Source of the DNA: Odiellus spinosus
Taxonomy: Eukaryota; Arthropoda; Arachnida; Opiliones; Phalangiidae
Assembly (NCBI GenBank): GCA_963920705.1
Contig: OY987232.1
Span: forward strand, 6,827,700 to 6,891,699
Direction: 5' to 3'
DNA length: 64,000 nucleotides
Part shown: positions 1-10,826 of the stretch, one piece after another
How the letters are laid out: every line of letters begins with the position of its first letter
Position numbering within the stretch: the first letter of the stretch is position 1
The notes under the pieces: generated by a model
Told to the model about the DNA's origin: nothing
Databases searched by the model: none
What the model saw: only the letters and a program-made list of their open reading frames with translations
Made by a program: the position numbers and the translations under genes

Positions 1-890
1 GCGTAGTTTGTTGAATTGTAGAGTTTTTTCGTCAAAACAAACTTGGATCTTAAATATTTATAAAAGTTTCTAGTGGAAAAGCGATTAAGCCAAAGATTTA
101 CAGATTTCAAATCATTTTCTATCAATTTCAGTTCAGTTTATTTAAGTTCTTTTTAAATTCAACGTTTTGATCATGAATTTCTTCGCATTGATGGATCAAC
201 GACCAATCGAATGTTATTGGAAGACTCACGGAGATCTCGTCTTAACTAGGGCCTTTGCTGATTGGTCGCTGACCCTTGAATGCGAAGAAATTCAGGATCT
301 CCATGTATCCAGCTAAGTCTATTTTTCTGGGTAAGTTTTAAATTTATTTCTAGTTTAATATTTGTTTGTAATTTGGTGCCTAAATATTTCGCATCATTTT
401 CGATGAATTTTCTAAGATCGGTTCAATTTTCTTCTTCTCTGAGATTCGAATCTTGAATTAATTACTGTATGAGGTCTAAAATTGGCGGGAAAATTCTTAT
501 ATTGTTAATTTGGAAGCGAAGATTCTAAACATAAATTCAAAAGCTGTTTCATTTTCATCTCGTAAGTTTCCCTTTAAAATACACTTATGTTATACTTTAG
601 ATTGCCTCCACTTTCTACTTTTGTCGTTGCCATGGCTTCAAATTATTTGTTTCTCGACATTTTATAATACTCTCGAATAAAAGAAAAGATAGGAAGTTTC
701 GAAAAGTCACTTTTTAGAGTGAAAACTGGTATTATTGATCTCCTTGAACGCAAAAACATAACACACTCGTATAATTCTTGCTACGTGGTTGGGTTTTGCC
801 TTGGAGGAAATATAAGATGCAGTCACACTAGCATTTCTTAATCGATTTGAATCGTTTTAAGCATCATGTGTTCATTTACATTATCTTTAT
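1..890. other. Gene-free flank
   Basis: AT-rich sequence without a convincing ORF, splice-consistent exon or tandem repeat. I see nothing that can be assigned. Confidence 0.5.
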
Positions 891-1161
891 CAGAAGCCGA
901 TGAAACCCTCCTTTGAAGTCTATTACTCCCGAGTCTTGTCTACCCCTCTCTGTATGGGTTAGTCTCAAAAATCGCGATTAGTACGCCTCCTAACGGTAGA
1001 TATTTTCGGAACGGGAGTTCGTCCAGCGAATATCTCTAGCAGCCTTGGAGAGAGAGTATTTCCTCCGATCTCGTAAAACTGGGAATTTTACCCATACAGA
1101 GAGGAGCGCTATATCGAACATTGGAGTAGTAGACTTCAAAGGAGGCTTTCATCGGCTTCTG
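891..1161. mobile_element. MITE family A, copy 1
   Basis: A 271-bp non-coding element with terminal inverted repeats of about 30 bp that begin CAGAAGCCGATGAAA and end in the complement. It is flanked by a perfect 7-bp direct repeat, TCTTTAT, at 884-890 and 1162-1168, as expected of a target-site duplication. A second copy lies at 25061-25375. The superfamily is not assigned; CAG ends with a 7-8 bp duplication would suit hAT- or P-like elements. Confidence 0.8.
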
Positions 1162-1239
1162 TCTTTATCAATATTTATCGAAGCTTCATCTATCGGTTGT
1201 TGAAACCGAATTGGTATGAAACTGGTTCCCGAAGCGGCT

Positions 1240-2395
1240 TAGTACCATTGGATCGAAATTCATTTGATCGACACAGGGTCCATTAGATCGAAATTCAATG
1301 GATCGACATGCGGAACCAAATGATCGACACTTAAAAAAAAAGACTCAAATGATCGACAGTTAAAAAAGATTGAGTGGAATAGGTATGAAGTACCATATTG
1401 GATCGACATGCAGAACCAAATGATCGTAAATATCAAATAAGACTTAAAATATTTGACATGTAGTTAATTAAAATTCAAAAAGACTTGATACTGCATAGAT
1501 TTAAAAATCGATTAGTTTATTTAAAACCTATCGATTTTTAAATCCCTGCAATATTAAGTATTTTTAAAATTAATTTAATAGTTAAAACGGAACGACATTG
1601 TAATAATTACAACCGATATTGAAGAGACATTTTCAAATAATAAATTTTCAATTTGAAAACTCCACATTTATACCTTATGAATATCTAAAGATTCTGCGCA
1701 GTATAAAATAAACCACAGGTTCAGTTTAAAAAAAGCCAAAAACTCTTGAAGTTTGATCTTATGGAAAGTTAAAAAACGCATATATATACAAAAAAAATAG
1801 AGTGAGGCTGTCATTATTTTAGAATGCCCATGGATTATTTAATTATTATTTACATCTCTGGGTTGGTGTGGCTAAAAATTGAGGCGGTTGGGTACGTTAT
1901 GTTTGTATAGAGTAACGACTTCAAAGGATCAGACTTCAAAGGCGGGTTTCATCTACCCCTGTCCAACATTATATATGACCTAACTTAACCTAACTTAACC
2001 TAACCCTACCAAACCCAATCATTTTATTTATTAACCAAATAATTTCGATTATTTAACACGATGCGGATTCAAACTCAGTATCTTTTTACAATCCACGCGG
2101 GCTACCCTTTCAGGCAACGGGTCACGGCATCTCAATTAAAACGAGAGAGACTGTCGATCAAATAAATTTCGATCAAATGGGGCTATTCCGTCGATCAAAC
2201 GAGACACACTGTCGATCAGATAAATTTCGATCCAATAGACCCTTTGTCGATCGAATGAATTTCTATCTATGGGTAAAAAAACGAGAGAGACCGTCGATCA
2301 AATAAATTTTGATCAAATGGGGCTATTCCGTCGATCAGATAAATTTCGATCTAAAGGACCATTTATCGATCGGATGAATTTCTATCTATTGTTAA
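1240..2395. repeat. Element with inverted arms built of ATCGA subrepeats
   Basis: The left arm (about 1240-1430) contains several copies of GATCGAAATT and TGATCGACA. The right arm (about 2140-2395) contains the same motifs in inverted orientation, some twice in tandem. The two arms pair over roughly 80 bp or more with mismatches. The middle is AT-rich and non-coding; a fragment near 1940-1975 resembles the end of MITE family A and a degenerate CCTAA-type run lies at about 1978-2010. Probably a non-autonomous foldback-type DNA element. Confidence 0.5.
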
Positions 2396-2664
2396 TATCC
2401 CTCCCGGAGCAGTTTCGAGAAATCGAATGAAATCGATTCGAGAAAAGACGTTTTCCCGTTCACACGACTCCAGTGAAACGTTTTAAAACGGTTTAAATCG
2501 ATTTCCAGACCTATATGAACGCGGCTTTAGAGGTAATCGTAGATTACTTGTGTTTCATCTATACGCGCATGCGTGTAAGGCCAGTCTCCCATTTCCAACA
2601 TTTCACACCTCACAATTTGCTGGAGATTGCCGCTGGTTCCGCTTAATAATAGGGGTCTAGTCTG

Positions 2665-4050
2665 GGGATAAGGATTGTTTGATTTATTTGTTTCGATTAA
2701 GTTTTTTTTAAACGCGATTAGCGAATCTCTCGCGTTATAATTATCAAAATTACATCATTAACTAAAAAAGATTTCAATTCAAATTTAAGTGAAAACCGCG
2801 AACTGGTACGTTATTTGATAAAAGGTACGGCAAATGATCGTTTTTGGTGAGTTCTCCATTGACTACCGCCGAAATTAATTATTTTTGTAAGATATAGCAA
2901 ATATGGCTATGACGTTTTCTACGTTTATTGAACAATACAACAAGCTTAGTTACATATGTGTTTTTAAGAGTTTAATACTTAGATTCTTAATATCGAAACG
3001 TGATTTTATTAAAGAGACAAACAATTGCTTTAAACCACCCTCAATGAATATCTGGATGGCGTTGTCCGTAACAACCCGACAGTGCAATTAGCCATAATTT
3101 AATTTATGTTTATATTTATTCATTGAATTTATATTTATTTATTAAGATTAACAATATGACGAGAAATTGGTTAAGGTGCTTATTATGTCCCATATTTGAT
3201 GAAGACCTCTTAAACAACGACCCGTAGCTTAATACTCTCAGCAAAGGTCCAGTTTTACGTCATAGCCCATCACTTAAAAGTAGATAAAAAGGCATCACCC
3301 CTGTCTGGCTCGAGTAATTTAGACTTTTCCTAGATATATTGAGTCGGGAGAGAGGGACGTTAGACGGACCGCGCTTCGATATATCGTCTTCCCTCCAAAC
3401 TTCGGAATTTCTCCAAAGCATTTGCGGCCGCTAGAGTGTATCGAACCAGAACCTACCGGTACATTTTCCCCGACCTTTCCTGATGGTGTTAAGCGTAATG
3501 TGGTTGTTTACTTTTGGTTATAACTATTTGGTTGACCTCTAGAGGTTAATTTAAGCGCCTTGAGTTTGGATTTCATATAATTTTCTATATTTTCACTCGA
3601 AGCAGTCGCTATTGACATGGGTAGATAATATTGTATAAGAGTGATTAATTATTCGATTAGTTATACATAAATACATTTCATTAAGAATACATTTAAATTT
3701 AAGTTATATAATGCATTAATATATCATTTTCAATTGGTATTCGGGGATAATCTGACAAAGTGACACCCTTTCATATTATTTGATAAAAAATATTGCTTGA
3801 ATATTTTTTTAAATTTTAAACGCAGTTTATGATCATTCGAATATTGCTGTTGAAATGTTTCTTCGAAGTTCTTGTTATTAATGATATTAGCCATCAGCTT
3901 GGATATAATAATAGGCTGTAAAGATATTTAATCAACTCCACAGTGTAGTGTTCAAGACCAAGCTAATAAGAGCCGGAATAACATTAATTCATTGTGAAAG
4001 AAATTTCGTTATTTATAATGTTAGATTGAAAATAAGACTGTTCTTGATCA
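2665..4050 (+). repeat. Dispersed non-coding repeat family B
   Basis: Blocks of this stretch recur elsewhere in the window: about 2680-2860 matches 38510-38690 inverted; about 2885-2945 matches 40935-40993; and about 2970-4040 matches 46835-48000, with roughly 85-95 percent identity by eye. No coding capacity is evident, and the short ORFs here are not conserved between copies. It looks like a large non-autonomous transposon or a decayed element present in at least three pieces. Confidence 0.6.
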
Positions 4051-4524
4051 TAGAGCTCGGAATCGGATAATGAATAACTTAGGATATCCATTCAAAACTA
4101 GGCTTTCAGATATTTGAATCTCGGATAAATTAAGTTAATATAAATCCACAAATTATATAAACAGAGACGTATCAAATGCTGGATACGAATTAGATCCGGA
4201 GATAAAATTTTAAGCTCGATTAATAAACAAATCGCGTTTATTCGAACGGATAATGCGAAGATAAAAATACGACGTTTCTCGAAATCCGTGTAGAATGAAA
4301 TATAATAATTCGATTTTTTCATCTAAATCCAAAGGAAAAGCGACTAAATTCTTACATTCTAGCTTTGAGATCTCAATTAGGGTTAAAATACGCGAAGAAA
4401 CTCGAGTTTCAAATGTTTCTTATCGGCGAATGAATAACACGAATAAGAAATGGATAATGTTTTCGCGAACGGATAATATCTGATTGACATTCAATTAACA
4501 AAAGTTCTACGAATTCCGAGCTCT
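4051..4524. repeat. Short-TIR element family C, copy 1
   Basis: The stretch begins AGAGCTCGGAAT and ends with the complement ATTCCGAGCTCT. Internal sequence (for example around 4245-4410) recurs at about 26158-26357 and continues at 37881-38165, where a large transposon has split that copy. A further truncated copy begins near 47994. The short ORFs inside differ between copies and are not counted as genes. Confidence 0.55.
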
Positions 4525-4616
4525 GCACATAATTTCCTTTTAAGTCCGTTTTATCTGTTTGAGGGTCAAGTTTGTACGAAGGAAATGTTGCTTGGAGATG
4601 TTGAAATATTGTATAA

Positions 4617-6362
4617 TCAGTCTTGAAATCCAATGTCACGTGTTGGCGATTCCTTCGAGAGATGAACTCCCAATTGATTCGCGATAATCTCGGAAAAGAG
4701 GGTTAGACAAGCGACTGTGATTCCGGACAACCAAATATGGAACATGATGGACAGTTCGTCGATGGTCGTGGCAGTGACCGCGTTCATCTCAGTGCCGGCG
4801 TCACTCACCAATATTGATCTAATTTTTAGAAACTGACGTATGTTTCTCGGGCCTGATTGAACAGTTTCCACGAATCTAAGAGCCCTAAAAAGGGATTTTC
4901 AAAGATATTAAGGCAAAAATATTTTTTTAATTCATTTTGTTTGCAAACTCTTGAGTGGAGGAAGCGAAACCCTCAAAAAGGACCAATCAATTGGGAGTAG
5001 GGTACTCGTCTGCCACTAATTATCTCGCTTTGTAAATTTTGAGGGAGCCATCTAGTTTCACCCGCGAGAAATCGGAGTGTGACGTAGCTTCCGCCTCACT
5101 CGTAAAGAGTTTGAAAAGGCAAAGTAGCCAATGGGCGCTCGAGAAGACGATTCCGTGTCTTAATTCTTAAGTTACGTAACGAGCCATCGATTGAAAAGTA
5201 GGAAATTTCCCTTTATACTCTTATTGTCTTTAGTATGAAGGTGGTTTTACGGATGTTTCTCTAGCGCGCGTGAAAATAAAGTTAAAACATTAATTACAAA
5301 TAATCAACTTCCTCCAACATTCTTTTCGGTAGCAACGGATTAAAAATTAATGAATTGTAAAAGGTTTTAATCACAAAATTTCCGAAATATAATCTTTGGC
5401 CCGCGTTTTTCGTTTTCATTTGTTTTATAATATTTTTTGAAATAATATAACCATTTAAATGCCCGTCGTCATCTAATATGGCGTATTTCGCAGTGCCGTT
5501 TGGGAAAGAGTCAAATAAATCGGAATTGTATTCTTCAAAGTAGAATGTTTCTTCGAATATTTGATCCATTATTGGTGAGTTTTTTCTTAAGCGTTTAACG
5601 TAGGTTTTTAACGCGTAATCATGTTTATAAATTGCTGGTCTCATTCCGGGATATTTCTTGATATCTTCGAGGGTATTTACTCGAACCGCGTTGGACACCA
5701 TCATCTTGCTCTTTAAGTTGCCCGTGTAGGCTTTGATCAAGACGGACGTCCCCAGAAACCAACCACTCATCATGAATTTTGCCGAAAGTCGCCTCGGAAA
5801 AACATCCGCGGCTAAGGGTTAAGAAGGAATGTCATTTGTTAAATTTATTTATATTGTTTTACTCGCAATGAAGTACTCAACGGTTCAGAAGCAGATGAGA
5901 AAAGTAAAACCAAACGTATTCCAAAAAGGGGAAACGCTTTCCGATTGCGGAACGAACGAATCTCATTTTGAAAAGCCCGCAGACGAGAGATAATAACAGC
6001 AGACTGACTATGAGGGAAATCCAAATTGTGGACTCGATGCCCTCCAACGAAAATTTCTTTCCCGCGTTAATTCCATCGTTTACGACAGTTATCAATTTTA
6101 CTGATTTTGTTTTCGTCGGAGGGGAAACGTATAACAATATGCTAGAACCTTTATTTGCAATATTTAGCGCGCACGAATCGCAGAACTGCAATGGACTAAA
6201 AATTAGCAACCCGAAAGGTGAATGTGAATCTATAGGCGAAAACGTACTTTAGCCGCAACGCAATGCGTTGAATATAATATATCTACAGGGGCCTTAATAT
6301 TGTTTGCCTTTAAAAAAGCATCCACTGCGACCTTGACATCGTCCCATGGCACGATTGTGATA
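4617..6362 (-). CDS. Ionotropic receptor-like protein, channel-domain exons
   Basis: Four minus-strand exons join in phase: 6362-6248, 6185-5882, 5811-5298 and 4875-4617 (stop at 4617-4619). Introns have GT..AG borders and are 62, 70 and 422 bp long. The product has the topology of a divergent insect ionotropic receptor (IR, glutamate-receptor family): a first membrane helix (STIWISLIVSLLLLSLVCGL), a weak pore segment, a third helix region ending in YTGNL that resembles the SYTANL gate of the family, then the S2 lobe and a last helix (IWLSGITVACLTLFSEII). Family knowledge suggests a plasma-membrane chemosensory cation channel. The pore-side donor (GTTGAG at 5881) is not strong but is the only one that keeps the frame. 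Two candidate upstream exons lie beyond the Polinton, at 25851-25951 and about 26011-26052, so the Polinton sits in an intron of this gene. The ligand-binding N-terminus is not seen. Confidence 0.6.
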
Positions 6363-6390
6363 CTAAAGTGAACCACTCATTTAGTCGCGC

Positions 6391-6485
6391 AGTAGTTTAT
6401 TCCTGTACAACAAGACTAAAATAAACAAATGACGTCATCAAGTAAACAAATTTGCATAAGCCACGCCCCCAAAATAAACAAATTT
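6391..6485 (+). repeat. Polinton left terminal inverted repeat
   Basis: 95 bp identical to the complement of 24930-25024. Contains the palindrome TGACGTCA (6430-6437), a CRE/ATF-type site, and AAATAAACAAAT motifs. Confidence 0.95.
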
Positions 6486-6700
6486 GCATAATTAGCCCCG
6501 CCCCCAAAATAAACAATCAGCGCATCCGTCAACAAATGACGTCATCCATCAACAAATTTACCTAATAGACCCCAGCCCCCCAGTACACCCGCCCCCGTCA
6601 ATCAACAGCTCATCCATCAACAAATGACATCATCCATCAACAAATGACCTCATCCGTCAACAAATTGGCCAAATTAACCCCGCCAGTCTGACCCGGCCTA
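6486..6700 (+). repeat. Left-end subterminal repeats
   Basis: Degenerate short direct repeats built on CATCCATCAACAAATGA, about eight copies of CAACAAAT with changing neighbours, including another TGACGTCA at 6537-6544. They are present only beside the left terminus; the right terminus runs directly into a reading frame. Such repeats could bind the replication or integration machinery. Confidence 0.7.
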
Positions 6701-6821
6701 ACCCCCGGTCAAAAAACCCATTTTCAAGGAGGACTGACCCAAATTTTCATTTTTCCGTCCCTGCTCCTTTATTTTTTATTTTTTCCCTCCCTGCTCCTTT
6801 GTTTTTCTGCATGACTCCGGA

Positions 6822-6830
6822 TATAAAAGG
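6822..6830 (+). promoter_or_regulatory. TATA box of the left plus-strand unit
   Basis: TATAAAAGG about 100 bp upstream of the first plus-strand ATG (6930). The same nine bases occur in the right accessory zone at 21642. Confidence 0.6.
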
Positions 6831-6929
6831 GGTATTCTGTAGCCAAAAAGACTGGGGGGCCAATGACTCATTCACTCACTAGGGTAGAAGGATATCATAT
6901 AAAAGACTCGATCCTAAAATCAGTTTAAA

Positions 6930-7259
6930 ATGGATTTACGGGTAACGAAGGAAAGTGCTCGCGTTCAATTACAGAAATGTCAATGCTGTATCTGGAAGCG
7001 TTGGTTCTTTCACGATTCTTACACTCTTCGCCATTGTAAATACTGGCTTAGAGTCCTCTTGACTCCGATCACGGTCCCCATTGGTCTTATTCGTTCAATT
7101 ATTACTCGAAATTCCCGATTCGTTCTGGCCCCATGGTACGATATTCTCGGGCTAATCTTTATTTTACCGTATTATTGGGAGATCTACGAGTTGAAACCTT
7201 TAAACCATATATGCCACTGGTGCGATGGCTTAATTCCTCTCAAAAGGAAGGATAAATAA
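6930..7259 (+). CDS. Small Cys-rich membrane protein, HDS type
   Basis: 109 aa starting at ATG 6930, the first gene inside the left end. Near the N-terminus is a Cys cluster (KCQCC) followed by FFHDS and a basic stretch. Two hydrophobic segments follow (LLTPITVPIGLI and ILGLIFILPYY), and a CHWC pair lies near the C-terminus before a KRKDK tail. I do not recognise a named family. The minus-strand gene at 13177-13560 has the same order of features (Cys cluster, YFHDS, hydrophobic segments, CNYC near a basic tail), so the two look like paralogues or partner proteins. The TATA box at 6822 suggests Pol II expression. Role unknown; a membrane or virion-associated function is only a guess. Confidence 0.55.
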   Translation: MDLRVTKESARVQLQKCQCCIWKRWFFHDSYTLRHCKYWLRVLLTPITVPIGLIRSIITRNSRFVLAPWYDILGLIFILPYYWEIYELKPLNHICHWCDGLIPLKRKDK

Positions 7260-7310
7260 GTCTGACCAGCTTGTTTCATCCTCATTGTTATCCTTCAACT
7301 CTGTTTGGCG

Positions 7311-9073
7311 ATGCTCGCTCCCATCTACGATTCGTTCTACTTGACTCTCCCGAGTAACGCCTCCATGACTCAATACCCGAAAAACACAAAAACCAGTTAC
7401 ACGACGCAATTACCCACGTCATTTGATTTATCTGAAGGACATTGGGAAGTCGGTTTATCGGGCATTATAGTCTTTCGCATCCTTGGAACCACCTAAATTA
7501 GCCTATTGACAGCCACTTAAATTGAATATCACTCATCTTTGAAAATATAGTCCCACCAAAAATACACAGCCACTATTTCTAAATTCTAGCCGCCAATCTG
7601 TCACCGAAGCATGAAGGAGGATTACAGTTCTTTTTTTTTGTTTACTTAAAAAAAACCTTAGCTTTTTTTGAGATTTTTTTTTTTTTTTTTTTCTAAATAT
7701 AGGCGAAAAGCGTCATTGACATACACGACGGTAAATTCCCCCTAGAGTTTTCAGCACGTACAAAGCTGGGATACACCTAATTTTTAGCGAAATAAAGGGA
7801 ATAGCAAAGCGCGTTTTGTAAAATACTATCAGGGAATTTCTCGCGTAGCCCGCGGGTGGTCGAAGGGTTCGGGGTGAGGGATCAGCGGACCATTCTCGGA
7901 AAATACGAAAATACCAATGCGCGTGAACTATTTTTTTTTGGTGGTTCCAAGGCTGCGAAAGACTATAGTATGCCTTCGAAATGGGATAATATTACAGACT
8001 TCTTCGATACTTTTGTCGTTAGAATGGTTGATTTAGATTTAAAATACGAAACGGGTCAGGGAACCGTAAACGATAAAAGTACAATAATTAAAAATACGAA
8101 TGAAAGTATTTATCATAAAATTATTAATCAGATGCAGGCGTCTATTACTCAACAACAAGTAAAAGACAAGTTAGAATTTCAAATCGGGATCGTCAACGGT
8201 CAGGAACGTTTTCTTATTGAATTTAAAGATCCCAATGGTGAAACCTTCGTTAAATTTCCCAGAATGTATTGCGAATTATTAGGTTTAGAAGCGCGGGATT
8301 GTGAAAAATGGATAACGGGGACCACCATTGTTGGAACACGAGCTTTAGACCAGAACAGGATCAAACTCGACACCTCCAAATATCCCCCTTTTTACGTTAG
8401 GCAGATGGTCAAAAGAGACAAGACCATAAAATTAACGGGTAACGAACGAGTCGAAAATCTTTTATATCAAACTAAAACTTATCAATTACCACACGGTACG
8501 TACGAAACTATAGAGAAGGTGTTAAAAGGAATGAGAGAGTGTTTACCCCCGAGAATGAGGCCTTATTTTGATTTTGAGCAAAATAACAATGGGACGGTAA
8601 CGCTACTTTGTGGTCTAGGGTTAATTGATGAAGCAAAACCCGATTATCTTCTCACGGATCAACAAAAAAATTTGAGAGACAGTTTTACCATTCGCTTTCC
8701 CAAATCCAATCCTGGTTTAGGTCTTATGCTGGGTTTTGATACCAAACAACTTGAGAAAGGGTTAACGCACAAGAGCCATGGTGAACATATCGCTGATATA
8801 AATAGAGGTGTCCAGAGTTTATTCGTTTATACCAGTCTCATATACCCTCAAGTTATAGGTGACGCTTGGGGAGGTCTATTACGTACAATACCCAGACCAG
8901 AGAACAACAAGTATAATACACCCTACGAGTTAACGTTTAACCCGATTAATTATTACCCCGTCAGAACACCGAATTTTAACGTGGTTGATATAGAAATTGC
9001 CACTGATTCGGGCAGTAAAATTCCTTTCAAACTCGGAAAAACAGTGACCACATTACATTTTAGACGAAGATAA
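7311..9073 (+). pseudogene. Probable penton/minor capsid protein, interrupted
   Basis: The N-terminal part starts at ATG 7311 with YDSFYLTLPSNASM, the characteristic start of a conserved Polinton structural protein, but loses its frame and stops at 7494-7496. The remainder is open from about 7856 to 9073 without an ATG and ends with VTTLHFRRR, again typical of that family. The roughly 360 bp between contain stops and A/T runs and no homologous coding, so they look like an insertion plus decay. Position directly before the small basic protein and the major capsid protein is where Polintons and related viruses keep the minor (penton-like, single jelly-roll) capsid gene. The penton assignment therefore rests on synteny rather than on a motif. 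The long downstream frame is well preserved, so the break is probably recent. Confidence 0.65.
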
Positions 9074-9078
9074 AAAAA

Positions 9079-9462
9079 ATGGCGTCGCGAAATAGGTATT
9101 ATTACTATTACCTGCAGCAAGCTGGAGGAGGAGGCTTCCGAGGTCCCGTTTTTCAACGCGGTAACGGGTTAGGTTCAATTTTTAAGAGTCTAGTTCGATT
9201 CATTACCCCAATTATAAAGCCAGCGGCCAAGGCCTTAGGTCGGGAAGCGATTGGTGTTGGAAGTCGCTGGATAGGTGATATTTCAGCGGGGCAAGATCCA
9301 AAATCAGCTTTAAAAAGGAATATTAAAATTGCTGGATCTAATCTATTACACACAGCTGGTGACAAAGTTCTCAATTCGCAATACGGCACTGGTAAACGTA
9401 AAAGAAAAAGTCTAAAGAGTCGTAAAGTAAAACGAAGAAAGAAAACCGATTTTTTATCCTAG
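9079..9462 (+). CDS. Small basic Gly-rich virion-type protein
   Basis: 127 aa, five bases after the preceding stop. The N-terminus is Tyr-rich and then Gly-rich (QQAGGGGFRGP), followed by an amphipathic middle (SIFKSLVRFITPIIKPAAKALG) and a very basic C-terminus (GKRKRKSLKSRKVKRRKK) that looks like a nuclear or nucleolar signal or DNA-binding tail. The same layout is found in Polintons between the two capsid genes. It resembles small core or minor proteins of adenovirus-type virions that are trimmed by the viral protease; the QAGG motif near the N-terminus may be such a site. The exact counterpart is not known to me. Confidence 0.7.
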   Translation: MASRNRYYYYYLQQAGGGGFRGPVFQRGNGLGSIFKSLVRFITPIIKPAAKALGREAIGVGSRWIGDISAGQDPKSALKRNIKIAGSNLLHTAGDKVLNSQYGTGKRKRKSLKSRKVKRRKKTDFLS

Positions 9463-9465
9463 GGA

Positions 9466-9473
9466 TATAAATA
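9466..9473 (+). promoter_or_regulatory. TATA box of the major capsid gene
   Basis: TATAAATA lies about 50 bp before the capsid ATG, just after the stop of the preceding gene, so the capsid gene probably has its own late-type promoter. Confidence 0.6.
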
Positions 9474-9523
9474 GCCGGATCTTGCCGGCATCGGCTTTAG
9501 TTGTAGTTATCTAACGCGACAAG

Positions 9524-10822
9524 ATGGGGTCTGAAGGTATGATGTCTGAAGCCGACTTGTTCGTCAAAGCTGTTAGTAATTATAATATTTTGGCTAGTAA
9601 TGATATTGAATTAAAACCCGTCAATTCAATTACGGATGGAGGACCAATCGAATTTTTCGTCCCCGGTACTCCGGAACACTATGTCGATTTATCAAAAACC
9701 AGATTAAAGCTTAACGTTAAATTATTAAAAAAAAACACGACAAATAATGCTTGGGAAGATATGACGGCGGCGGTAGACACAGTTGGACCTGTGAATTTAC
9801 TCTTATGGGCTTTATTTTCTCAAATAGAAGCAATGTTAAATGATACGCTAGTACAAACCGTTAATAATTTAGCTCCGTATATCGCTTATTTCGAAACATT
9901 GTTAAATTACGGGAAAGATGCCAAAGAGACGCAATTAGCTTTGGAAATGTTTTACAAAGATACCAAGATAAAACCCGAGGATATTTTTGACGCGTCTAAT
10001 CAAGGAATGAAACTGAGAAAAGAGCGCGTTGATCCATCTCAAGTATGTGAAATGATAGGGAGACTCCATCTGGATATTTGTAAAATGAATAAATTCCTCT
10101 TAAACAATGTAGATGTAAAATTTAAATTTATTAGATCAGGAATGTCGTTTCCCATTATATCGCGAGAACCACTTCCAGCCCCGCCCGCGCTGCCCCCAGC
10201 CGCCACTCAATATAGATTCGTCATCAGCGATGCTTCGCTCTACGCCATGGTTTTGGAAAAAACACCCTGCGTCTACCCGATTAATCAGACTGTGGCAAAG
10301 TACTTTGGGATAGAAAGAGGTAATACTGACACGACAAAAGAAAATGTCTTCTTGGGTAGAATCCCAAATAGAATTATAATTGCTTTCGTAAAGACATCAG
10401 CCTTCAACGGAGATTTAACTGAAAATCCTTTTAATTTCGAGCACTTGGATTTGACGTATTTAGCCGTTACGGTTGGAAATAAAAATTATCCCGATCAACC
10501 TTTTCAACCAAATTTTGCTGAAAAACGCTATTGTCGTGAATACCAATCCCTGTTCACGGCTTTAGATTTTTACGGTAAAAATAAAGGTAATGATATCTCG
10601 TACGAGGAATACCCCCAGGGCAATTGTTTACTGGCGTTGGATTTAACAGCTGAAGAGGGAGCTAGTGGCGAACATTTTTCTTTGGAAAAACACGGTAGTT
10701 TACGCTTAATGATGAAATTTAAAAACCCGTTAAGCTCGGCCGTCACAGTTATCGTCTACGGCGAGTTTGAGAACCAAATGTTGATAACGAAAGATCGAAC
10801 CATTCTTTACAAGTTAGAGTAA
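9524..10822 (+). CDS. MCP: Major capsid protein, double jelly-roll
   Basis: 432 aa, uninterrupted from ATG 9524. It matches the Polinton major capsid family in overall length and in conserved blocks: SITDGGPIEFFVPG near the start, GPVNLLLWALFSQIEAMLND, LAPYIAYFETLLNYG, the EMIGRLHLDIC block, NPFNFEHLDLTYLAVTV, and a C-terminus ending VTVIVYGEFENQMLI. Family knowledge places this protein in the double jelly-roll lineage shared with adenovirus hexon and virophage capsids, where trimers build an icosahedral shell. A Pro/Ala-rich linker (about residues 214-227) lies between the two halves. The gene follows the probable penton and the basic virion protein, the usual morphogenetic order, and has its own TATA box. 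Confidence 0.93.
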   Translation: MGSEGMMSEADLFVKAVSNYNILASNDIELKPVNSITDGGPIEFFVPGTPEHYVDLSKTRLKLNVKLLKKNTTNNAWEDMTAAVDTVGPVNLLLWALFSQIEAMLNDTLVQTVNNLAPYIAYFETLLNYGKDAKETQLALEMFYKDTKIKPEDIFDASNQGMKLRKERVDPSQVCEMIGRLHLDICKMNKFLLNNVDVKFKFIRSGMSFPIISREPLPAPPALPPAATQYRFVISDASLYAMVLEKTPCVYPINQTVAKYFGIERGNTDTTKENVFLGRIPNRIIIAFVKTSAFNGDLTENPFNFEHLDLTYLAVTVGNKNYPDQPFQPNFAEKRYCREYQSLFTALDFYGKNKGNDISYEEYPQGNCLLALDLTAEEGASGEHFSLEKHGSLRLMMKFKNPLSSAVTVIVYGEFENQMLITKDRTILYKLE

Positions 10823-10826
10823 GAGG

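Noticed and set aside
4098-4639. Short ORFs on both strands
   Set aside because: They lie in a family C repeat and are not preserved in the other copies.
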